From JBBRLG01 sp038231495 (GTDB lineage Bacteria; Planctomycetota; Planctomycetia; Gemmatales; Gemmataceae): a stretch of 7,993 nucleotides of DNA. The position numbers and the translations under genes are program-made. Each line of letters opens with the position of its first letter. Within the stretch, counting starts at the first letter, position 1. Below, piece by piece: positions 1 to 5,882 of the stretch. A model generated the notes under the pieces. The model did not search any database. It was not told the origin of the DNA and saw nothing but the letters and a program-made list of their open reading frames with translations. Where the stretch lies: NCBI GenBank assembly GCA_038231495.1, contig JBBRLG010000356.1, positions 1-7,993 of the forward strand, written 5' to 3'.

Positions 1-30
1 AAACCAAAGAAAGCGGCGGCAAAGCGCCGC
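1..30 (-). terminator. Probable Rho-independent terminator of scpB
   Basis: Read on the minus strand, a perfect 6-bp GC stem (GCGGCG at 25-30, CGCCGC at 13-18) with a 6-base loop is followed directly by a T-rich stretch, TTTCTTTGGTTT (12 down to 1). It lies about 55 bases beyond the scpB stop. The plus-strand reading lacks a T tract after the stem, so the minus orientation is favoured. The tail is interrupted by GG and reaches the window edge, which limits certainty. Confidence 0.6.
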
Positions 31-56
31 ACTCCAAAAAGGTGTTAGCCAATTTA

Positions 57-81
57 TTCACAAGCTCTCCGCCTGGGAACG
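57..81. repeat. Half of a possible dispersed palindromic repeat (GCCTGGGAACG)
   Basis: The 11-mer GCCTGGGAACG (71-81) also occurs at 5827-5837, inside the hairpin between nuoL and nuoM. Here the left arm (around 58-68, TTCACAAGCTC) pairs only poorly with it, so this looks like a decayed copy. From memory, elements of the form CGTTCCCAGGC...GCCTGGGAACG are scattered between genes in several planctomycete genomes. That link is recall, not a search result. Confidence 0.35.
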
Positions 82-85
82 AAGC

Positions 86-847
86 TTATAGCTGCTCTTC
101 TTCCTGTTTCGCCGGTGCATCCTTCGCTTTCCGCGACCCCTTCCTTTTCGCACCGCCCTCCGGAGCGGCGAGTTCCTTGGCCTGGGGCAAATCACGCAAG
201 CTATTGAGACCGAAGCATTGCAGGAATTTCCGCGTCGTGCCGTAAAGCACCGGCCGGCCCAGCGATTCCTCGCGGCCCGCGATGCGCAGCAATCCTTTTT
301 CCATCAGCTGGCGCAACACTTCGCTACATTGCACGCCGCGGATCGCCTCAACCTCGGCGCGACCAATCGGCTGGCGGTAGGCCACGATTGCCAGGGTTTC
401 GCGGGCGGTCGGCGTGATCTTCAAATCGACGTTCAGCCGCCGCACGCGCAGCAGCCACGGGTGAAAGTCCGGCCGCGTCAGCAGCTGGTAGCCGCCAGCC
501 AGTTCCTCGACTTGAAAGGCACTGCCGTCCTTTTCGTACATTGCTCGCAAGCGCTCCACCTGCATTCGCGCCGCCGCGGCGTCAGGCAGGTCGGCGACCA
601 CGGCCAGGCGACGCGGCGTCAGCGGGTCGTCCGCGGCCAGCAGCGCGGCCTCGACGCGCGCCAGCACGGCGTCGCGGCCCAGTTCGCCCGCGCCGGCGTC
701 CTCGCGCCGCGCGTCGTCAATCATGCGGTAGACCGCCGGCAGCGAGCGGTTGCGCGGCAACCCCGACGGACGCAGCGGCGACCAGGCACGTTGCAGGAGA
801 GAATTCATCGACATCGCGGGCCTTCCCAGAAGATATCTGCTTGCCAT
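86..847 (-). CDS. scpB: Segregation and condensation protein B (ScpB)
   Basis: ScpB is the winged-helix (kleisin-interacting) subunit that works with ScpA and SMC in bacterial condensin, acting on chromosome compaction and segregation in the cytoplasm. The 253-residue product shows a first winged-helix domain at about 57-136 and a second at about 144-215. The second holds the family signature: TARETLAIVAYRQPI (147-161), AEVEAIRGV (164-172) and GRPVLYGTT (197-205), then FGLNSLRDLP (212-221). The tail (226-253) is Lys/Ala-rich and ends acidic; such tails vary in the family. The start is uncertain. The outermost ATG (847) has no clear ribosome site, whereas the ATG at 814 (Met12) has GGGAAGG about six bases upstream, giving 242 residues. 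The first 50 or so residues are poorly conserved in appearance either way. The gene is divergent from nuoH, and scpA, its usual neighbour, is not beside it. Confidence 0.93.
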   Translation of the reverse strand: MASRYLLGRPAMSMNSLLQRAWSPLRPSGLPRNRSLPAVYRMIDDARREDAGAGELGRDAVLARVEAALLAADDPLTPRRLAVVADLPDAAAARMQVERLRAMYEKDGSAFQVEELAGGYQLLTRPDFHPWLLRVRRLNVDLKITPTARETLAIVAYRQPIGRAEVEAIRGVQCSEVLRQLMEKGLLRIAGREESLGRPVLYGTTRKFLQCFGLNSLRDLPQAKELAAPEGGAKRKGSRKAKDAPAKQEEEQL

Positions 848-869
848 CGTTCACAGTGCGTCATAGAGT
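841..869 (+). promoter_or_regulatory. Candidate sigma70-like promoter for the nuo operon
   Basis: TTGCCA (841-846, five of six matches to TTGACA) is separated by 17 bases from TAGAGT (864-869, four of six matches to TATAAT). Transcription would start near 876, giving a leader of about 54 bases before nuoH. The -35 box would lie over the scpB start codon, so the two genes would share regulatory DNA. Promoter consensus in this lineage is not well fixed, so the match is only suggestive. Confidence 0.33.
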
Positions 870-903
870 AACGCCCATTAGGCCAGTCGCACAATACGTT
901 CCC

Positions 904-913
904 GCGCTAGCGC
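904..913. repeat. 10-bp perfect palindrome GCGCTAGCGC upstream of nuoH
   Basis: GCGCTAGCGC is self-complementary over all ten bases and ends one base before the nuoH ribosome binding site. It could be a small operator or a leader hairpin limiting access to the ribosome site. In GC-rich DNA a 10-bp palindrome may also be chance. Confidence 0.25.
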
Positions 914-914
914 C

Positions 915-920
915 GGAGGA
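915..920 (+). promoter_or_regulatory. Ribosome binding site of nuoH (decides GTG start)
   Basis: GGAGGA lies nine bases before the GTG at 930 and twelve before the second GTG at 933. The nine-base spacing favours 930. This is the strongest Shine-Dalgarno sequence seen in the window. Confidence 0.7.
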
Positions 921-929
921 CTTCGACCC

Positions 930-2153
930 GTGGTGACGGACTTCTTGACGAAGACACTGGGCCTCTCCCGCGACGTCGCCGACGCCCTCCTCGTTTTCGT
1001 GGCCGTGAACATCCTGCTCTGCTTCGTGGCCGTCTCTGCCATCTTCTTCATCTGGCTCGAGCGCAAGGTCGCCGGCCGCATCCAGGACCGCCTCGGCCCC
1101 ACGCGCGTCGGCGGCAAGTTCGGTTGGCTTCAGACCATTGCCGACGGCATTAAACTGCTCGTCAAGGAAGACCTCATCCCCGGCGAAGCCGACCAGATGC
1201 TCTTCCGCCTCGGACCCTACATCGCCTTTTGCGGCTCGTTCCTGGCGTTCATCGCCCTGCCCTTCGCCGACGGCTGGGTCGCCAAGCCGCTGAGCATCGG
1301 CGTCTTTTTCATGCTTGCCGTCATGTCCACGGAGGTATTCGGCATCATCCTCGCCGGCTACGGGTCCGGCAGCAAATGGGCGCTGTTCGGCGGCATGCGC
1401 GAAGCGGCCCAAATGGTTAGCTACGAGGTGCCGATGGCGCTGTGCGTCATTGTGCCCGTCATCGTAGCCGGCAGCATGGACCTGAATTTCATCGCGAAAC
1501 AACAGGACTGGTTTTGGAAGTGGTATCTATTCCACGACCCATTCACGTTCTGCGCCTTCTGGACTTACTTCACCTGCGCCACCGCCCAGTGCAAGCGTGC
1601 CCCGTTCGACCTCGCCGAGGCCGAGAGCGAGTTGGTGGCCGGCTTTCACACCGAATACAGCGGTCTGCGGTGGTCGTTCTTCTTCATGGCGGAGTACGCC
1701 GCGATGTTTGCCGTCAGCGGCATCGCGGTGAACTTGTTTCTGGGCGGCTGGAACATCGGCTTTCTGCCCAACTCGGTGCAGGTCCAGTTGGGCATCTTTG
1801 CCAACCTGCTCGGCGTTGCCATCTTCATCCTCAAGGCGTGGGGTCTGGTCTTCGTCATGATGTGGGTGCGCTGGACGCTGCCGCGGCTGCGCATCGACCA
1901 GGTGATGATGACGTGTTTGAAATACCTGCTGCCGATCGGGTGCGCCCTGCTACTAGGCGTCGCCGTTTGGCAGGCGTTCGTGCCGGTGCTGGCCGTGCAG
2001 ATCGTCGGTTACTTGCTGTGCGGCGTGTTTGTCGGGGGCTTGGGCTGGGTGGTGTTCACCCTGTTTGCCGCCTCGACCAAACTGCCAGGGCCGGGAGTGC
2101 CGAACTTGTGGACGCCATCCGGCTCCGCGAAACAGGACCTGGCCCAAACCTGA
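930..2153 (+). CDS. nuoH: NADH:quinone oxidoreductase subunit H (NuoH / ND1 family)
   Basis: NuoH anchors the peripheral arm to the membrane arm of complex I, forms much of the quinone chamber and starts the chain of charged residues (E-channel) that couples quinone reduction to proton pumping. The 407-residue protein has the family motifs in order: LERKVAGRIQDRLGPTRVGG (43-62), ADGIKLLVKED (71-81), SYEV (164-167), RAPFDLAEAESELVAGFHTEYSG (223-245, key acids D227, E230, E232, E234, E242) and WVRWTLPRLRIDQVM (312-326). About eight membrane helices match the E. coli protein. A ninth (about 355-380) and a polar tail follow, making it longer than the roughly 325-residue E. coli NuoH. The start is GTG, set by GGAGGA at 915-920. 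It heads a run of five nuo genes. nuoI, normally next, is replaced by a 47-base gap. Confidence 0.96.
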   Translation: MVTDFLTKTLGLSRDVADALLVFVAVNILLCFVAVSAIFFIWLERKVAGRIQDRLGPTRVGGKFGWLQTIADGIKLLVKEDLIPGEADQMLFRLGPYIAFCGSFLAFIALPFADGWVAKPLSIGVFFMLAVMSTEVFGIILAGYGSGSKWALFGGMREAAQMVSYEVPMALCVIVPVIVAGSMDLNFIAKQQDWFWKWYLFHDPFTFCAFWTYFTCATAQCKRAPFDLAEAESELVAGFHTEYSGLRWSFFFMAEYAAMFAVSGIAVNLFLGGWNIGFLPNSVQVQLGIFANLLGVAIFILKAWGLVFVMMWVRWTLPRLRIDQVMMTCLKYLLPIGCALLLGVAVWQAFVPVLAVQIVGYLLCGVFVGGLGWVVFTLFAASTKLPGPGVPNLWTPSGSAKQDLAQT

Positions 2154-2200
2154 AATAGACCTTGAAGCTGTCGCGCTAACCCGCCGAGGCGTACGCACCG

Positions 2201-2932
2201 ATGGATTTCCTTTACCCAATCCTGTTCTGGTTGCTCGCCGCCCTCATCGGCGTCAGTGCCGTCGCGATGGTTGTCACGCAGAACATCGTCCGCGCGGCCA
2301 CCTGGCTGCTGTTTACGCTGGCCGGCGTGGCAGGCATCTTTTTTCTGCTGAGCGCGGATTTCGTGGGCGCGACCCAGCTACTCGTCTACGTCGGCGGCAC
2401 GCTCGTGCTGGTGGTTTTCGGCGTCATGCTTACCGCGCAAGGACCGTTCATCAACCTCAAGATTGCCGCGGGCGAGTGGGCCATCGCCGCCGTCGTGGGC
2501 ATCGGCTTTTTCAGCCTCCTCGCTTTCACGCTCATCAACGCCAAGTTCGATTTCCCAGTTCCCGAACAGAGCCAGGTTGCGACAACTGCGCCACTGGCTG
2601 CGGGTGCTGCGGACGGCGACCCGTTGATCGGGGACAAGGGCACCGGGCACCGTTCGCTCGCGGCCAGCGTGGTGTTGGGCGAAGCGCTGCTTGGCTTTGA
2701 AAAGACCGCACCCGAGGCGGCCGTGACCGGGCCGAGGGATGTCATGGCGGTGCCGGCCCCTCTGCCGGGCATGCCGCCACCCTCATCCCGGCAGGCCCGG
2801 CTGGTGCCCGTCCTCAAGCGTCAGAAAATGGCCTACCTGCTGCCGTTTGAAATTGTCTCCGTCCATCTGCTGGTCGTCCTGATCGGGGCCGCCTACCTGG
2901 CCCGCTCCAAGCGTCGTCGGGGGGGTGCGTAA
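2201..2932 (+). CDS. nuoJ: NADH:quinone oxidoreductase subunit J (NuoJ / ND6 family) with long TM4-5 loop
   Basis: NuoJ is a small membrane subunit between NuoH and NuoK; its third helix changes conformation during turnover and helps connect the hydrophilic axis. Five membrane helices are visible: about 5-24, 31-50, 56-78, 91-112 and 212-233. The third has the typical QLLVYVGGTLVLVVFGVML (59-77), and the last follows the conserved YLLPFEIVSVHLLVVLIGA (212-230). The protein is 243 residues, against about 165-185 usually. The excess is a 95-residue Ala/Pro/Gly-rich loop (about 115-210) between helices 4 and 5, including a proline-rich stretch PAPLPGMPPPSS (185-196). A piece resembling the usual LGxxLL helix (159-164) is separated from YLLPFE by about 47 residues, whereas it normally lies only a few residues away. 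The tail is basic (SKRRR). GAGG at 2186-2189 is a modest ribosome site, 11 bases before the ATG. Confidence 0.94.
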   Translation: MDFLYPILFWLLAALIGVSAVAMVVTQNIVRAATWLLFTLAGVAGIFFLLSADFVGATQLLVYVGGTLVLVVFGVMLTAQGPFINLKIAAGEWAIAAVVGIGFFSLLAFTLINAKFDFPVPEQSQVATTAPLAAGAADGDPLIGDKGTGHRSLAASVVLGEALLGFEKTAPEAAVTGPRDVMAVPAPLPGMPPPSSRQARLVPVLKRQKMAYLLPFEIVSVHLLVVLIGAAYLARSKRRRGGA

Positions 2933-2934
2933 TC

Positions 2935-3249
2935 ATGGATGCCGTCGGCCTGACACCATTTCTGCTCCTGGGCGCGCTCCTGTTCGTCTGCGGCACACTG
3001 TGCATGGCCACCAAGCGCAACGCCATCGGCATCCTGATGGGCGTCGAGCTGGTTCTCAACGGCGCGACGGTCAACTTCGTCGCCTTTGCCTACTTCAACC
3101 CCGTGTTCGAGATCGAGGGCCAGATTTTCGCGCTGTTCGTCATCGTGCTTGCCGCCGCCGAGGCTGCGGTCGCCCTGGCCATTGTGCTGAACTTTTATAA
3201 CAACCACTCGACCGTGGACGTGGACACCGCGGAGGAACTCAAAGGTTAA
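2935..3249 (+). CDS. nuoK: NADH:quinone oxidoreductase subunit K (NuoK / ND4L family)
   Basis: NuoK is the three-helix subunit homologous to MrpC; with NuoJ it carries the proton path from the E-channel toward the antiporter-like subunits. At 104 residues it is of normal size, with helices at about 5-24, 29-53 and 63-86. The two essential membrane glutamates are present: E38 in MGVELVLNGATVNFVAF and E76 in LAAAEAAVALAIVL, matching E. coli Glu36 and Glu72. The EGQIFALFVI segment (61-70) is also typical. The ATG lies two bases after the nuoJ stop, with a G run (2919-2925) as a likely ribosome site inside the nuoJ 3' end, so translation of the two is probably coupled. Unlike its neighbours it has no insertion. 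Confidence 0.97.
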   Translation: MDAVGLTPFLLLGALLFVCGTLCMATKRNAIGILMGVELVLNGATVNFVAFAYFNPVFEIEGQIFALFVIVLAAAEAAVALAIVLNFYNNHSTVDVDTAEELKG

Positions 3250-3254
3250 AGGCC

Positions 3255-5819
3255 ATGCTCGATTTCCTCCAAAGCAACCCCGGCTACCTGTTCGTCCTGG
3301 CCACCTTGCTGCCGCTCGCCTCGTTCCTGCTGGTGCTGGTCGGCTTCGTCCTGTGGTGCGTCTTCCGCCCGTACCGCGAGACCGAGTACGGCGCGGTCCT
3401 GTACCACCTCTTCGGCGGCGACGCCCCCGGTCGCACGCCCGCCTACATGGCCCTGGCCGCCATCTTCCTCGCCTTCCTTTGTAGCGCCACCGGTTTCGGC
3501 CTCTATACCTCCGGCTTTTACCATCACGAAAAGGAACTGCAGGCCCAGGAACACGCGGTTGGACTCAAGCACGACGCGGTTCTACACGCGGTGGGCGAGG
3601 ACAAGAAACACGACACCGAGAAGGAATTGGTCGAGGCCGAGGACGCCGTCACCGAAATCAAAGCCGCCTGGAAAAACAAGTGGACCGCGCGCTTCGACTG
3701 GATCAAGGTCCACCCGTCCGGCCAGAGCGACCCGGAACGCGGCACGATCATTCAACTCGGCTTTCGCATCGACAACCTTAACGCCCTCATGTTCGTGATG
3801 GTGACGTTCATCGCTACCCTCATCCACCTGTTCTCGATGGGCTACATGGCCGAGGAACTGGCACCGACCGTCGCCGACCACCAGGTTCATACGGAGGACG
3901 GCCACCTGCATCGCCGTGGCCGGTTCGGGCGATTCTTCCTGTACCTGTCGCTGTTCTGCTTCTCCATGCTGAACCTGATTCTGACGGACAACCCTTTTCA
4001 GATCTTCATCAGTTGGGAACTGGTCGGCATCTGCTCGTATCTATTAGTCGGGTTTTACTACGAACGGCAGAGTGCCTCGAACGCGGCCAACAAGGCGTTC
4101 ATCGTCAACCGCGTGGGTGACGCCGGTTTCATTATCGGCCTCATCATCATCTGGACCTACGTCGGGTCGTTCAACTTCGAGGACGTGTTCCGCCAGATCC
4201 GCTCGCCGCAGGGTGATGCGCAAGGCATTTTGACGACCGGCGCGAAGTTCGTCCGGGTCAGCGCCGACGGCGAGGTCGCCAGTGGTAAGCAATCCCTGCA
4301 CATCGACCCGAACGGCGACCGCGTCGTCCTGTTCCCGCGCGAAATCGTGCCGGAGCATTATCACGGCGTCTCGCCCGAACGCGGCGGTCACGTCGAGGTA
4401 GCTGACAGTCCAAAGAAGGACGAACACGGGTCGATGCCGTACTGGGTTCTCGTCGTCGCCGGTCTTGGCGTCTTCCTCGGCTGCGTGGGCAAGTCGGCGC
4501 AATTTCCGCTGCACGTCTGGTTGCCCGACGCGATGGAAGGCCCCACGCCGGTTAGCGCGCTCATCCACGCCGCGACGATGGTGGCGGCAGGCGTCTACCT
4601 CGTCGGCCGCTGTTTCCCGCTATTCACGCCCGAAGTGCTGCTGGTCATTGCCTACACCGGGGCTATCACCCTCTTCGTCGCGGCCACCGTCGCCGTCGTG
4701 ATGACGGACATTAAGAAGGTGCTGGCCTACTCCACCGTCAGCCAACTCGGCTACATGATGCTGGCGCTGGGCGTCGGCGGCTGGTCGGCCGGCCTGTTCC
4801 ACTTGATGACGCACGCCTTTTTCAAGGCGCTCCTGTTCCTCGGTTCCGGCAGCGTGATTTACGGCTGCCACCACGAGCAAGACATGCTCAAGATGGGCGG
4901 CTTGTGGCGCAAGATGCCGATCACGGCGTTCACCATGTTGGCCGGCGTCCTCGCCATTTCAGGCATCCCCACGTTTAGCGGTTGGTACAGCAAGGACGCG
5001 GTCCTGGCCGACGCCATCGGCTACGTCAGCGTCCACCGCGAACACACGCTGCTATTTCTGTTGCCGCTCGTTACGGCCGGCATCACGACGTTCTACATGT
5101 TCCGCATGTGGTTCCTTACGTTTGCTGGCAAACCGCGCGACCTGCACGTTTACGAACACGCCCACGAAACGCCGTGGACGATGACCGTGCCCCTGATCGC
5201 GCTGGGCATCCTGAGTTGGGTCGTCGCGTGGGGTGCGCGGTTTTGGGATGCCTCCCAAAGCTGGCTCGAACACGAAATTCACCACGCCCAACCGCTGGCC
5301 GTCGCGGCCAACTTTGCCCAGGAACAGAACAACGCCCGCAACCTCCACGACATGGTCGGCCTGCTCGCCCTGGGTGTCGTGGCCGTGGGTCTGGTCTTTG
5401 CGGCGCTCGTGTATTACTGGCGCGCCCTGAACGCCGGCGAAACGAAGGAACAGTTCGCGACGGTGCATCGCTTCCTGAGCAACAAGTGGTATTTCGACGA
5501 GCTTTACAGTGTCCTGCTAGTGCGGCCGACGCTCGTCGTTGCGCATTGGTGCAAGAACGTGGACCTGTACGGCATCGACAGTGTGCTGCACGCCGTGGCC
5601 CACGCGACCAAGTGGGTCTCGTGGCTGGAGGGCCGGTTCGACAACGGCGTCATCGACGGCCTCGCCAACTTGCTCGGCAACACGACGTACAAGGTCGGCG
5701 TGTCGTTGCGTAATATGCAGACGGGCTATTTGCGGAGTTACGTGCTGTTCTTGGTTCTCGCCGTGGTCGGCTTCGTGGTCGCGTTAAGTTATGTGGTCAT
5801 GGCGGCGGCGGGGCAGTAG
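3255..5819 (+). CDS. nuoL: NADH:quinone oxidoreductase subunit L (NuoL / ND5 family), enlarged
   Basis: NuoL is the distal antiporter-like proton-pumping subunit; its long lateral helix braces the membrane arm. Core signatures are intact: FRIDNLNALMF (170-180), WELVGICSYLLVGFYYE (254-270, key E255), ANKAFIVNRVGD (278-289), GKSAQFPLHVWLPDAMEGPT (412-431, pump K413), SALIHAAT (434-441), DIKKVLAYSTVSQLGYM (485-501), THAFFKALLFLGSGSV (519-534, K524) and FSGWYSKD (574-581, K580). The C-terminal third has the NKWYFDELY motif (743-751), the lateral helix region (about 752-822) and a last membrane helix (828-849). At 854 residues it exceeds the usual 610-650. The excess is in a charged helical insert after helix 2 (about 89-147), a His-rich loop after helix 3 (199-225) and a beta-like insert between helices 6 and 7 (about 308-395). 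The ATG is five bases after the nuoK stop; AAAGG at 3241-3245 is a likely ribosome site. Confidence 0.97.
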   Translation: MLDFLQSNPGYLFVLATLLPLASFLLVLVGFVLWCVFRPYRETEYGAVLYHLFGGDAPGRTPAYMALAAIFLAFLCSATGFGLYTSGFYHHEKELQAQEHAVGLKHDAVLHAVGEDKKHDTEKELVEAEDAVTEIKAAWKNKWTARFDWIKVHPSGQSDPERGTIIQLGFRIDNLNALMFVMVTFIATLIHLFSMGYMAEELAPTVADHQVHTEDGHLHRRGRFGRFFLYLSLFCFSMLNLILTDNPFQIFISWELVGICSYLLVGFYYERQSASNAANKAFIVNRVGDAGFIIGLIIIWTYVGSFNFEDVFRQIRSPQGDAQGILTTGAKFVRVSADGEVASGKQSLHIDPNGDRVVLFPREIVPEHYHGVSPERGGHVEVADSPKKDEHGSMPYWVLVVAGLGVFLGCVGKSAQFPLHVWLPDAMEGPTPVSALIHAATMVAAGVYLVGRCFPLFTPEVLLVIAYTGAITLFVAATVAVVMTDIKKVLAYSTVSQLGYMMLALGVGGWSAGLFHLMTHAFFKALLFLGSGSVIYGCHHEQDMLKMGGLWRKMPITAFTMLAGVLAISGIPTFSGWYSKDAVLADAIGYVSVHREHTLLFLLPLVTAGITTFYMFRMWFLTFAGKPRDLHVYEHAHETPWTMTVPLIALGILSWVVAWGARFWDASQSWLEHEIHHAQPLAVAANFAQEQNNARNLHDMVGLLALGVVAVGLVFAALVYYWRALNAGETKEQFATVHRFLSNKWYFDELYSVLLVRPTLVVAHWCKNVDLYGIDSVLHAVAHATKWVSWLEGRFDNGVIDGLANLLGNTTYKVGVSLRNMQTGYLRSYVLFLVLAVVGFVVALSYVVMAAAGQ

Positions 5820-5825
5820 GGAATC

Positions 5826-5844
5826 GGCCTGGGAACGCCAGGCC
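5826..5844. repeat. Perfect 7-bp inverted repeat between nuoL and nuoM
   Basis: GGCCTGG (5826-5832), a 5-base loop GAACG and CCAGGCC (5838-5844) form a strong hairpin seven bases after the nuoL stop. There is no T tract after it, so it is not a typical intrinsic terminator. It may instead stabilise or process the mRNA between the two genes. Its GCCTGGGAACG part is identical to 71-81 downstream of scpB, which points to a dispersed repeat family. Confidence 0.6.
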
Positions 5845-5882
5845 CACCGTGTGAACGACAACATCGACCGGGTGGAAGCGCA

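Noticed and set aside
218..871. Long plus-strand open frame opposite scpB
   Set aside because: It is antisense to a clear ScpB, rich in Arg/Gln/His as expected for a shadow of GC-rich coding DNA, and has no recognisable motif.
861..1502. Long minus-strand open frame opposite the start of nuoH
   Set aside because: The product is His/Asp/Glu-rich low-complexity sequence, the mirror of a hydrophobic membrane protein. NuoH on the other strand has full family motifs.
1587..1589. Loss of a conserved Glu in NuoH (AQCKRAPFD where many have AETNRAPFD)
   Set aside because: E. coli NuoH, as I recall it, also lacks this Glu and has a Cys at the next position, so the change is within normal variation and the main E-channel acids are present.
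5826..5844. Intrinsic terminator between nuoL and nuoM
   Set aside because: The hairpin is strong but no T tract follows, and nuoM continues on the same strand 38 bases later, so a full stop in transcription is unlikely.
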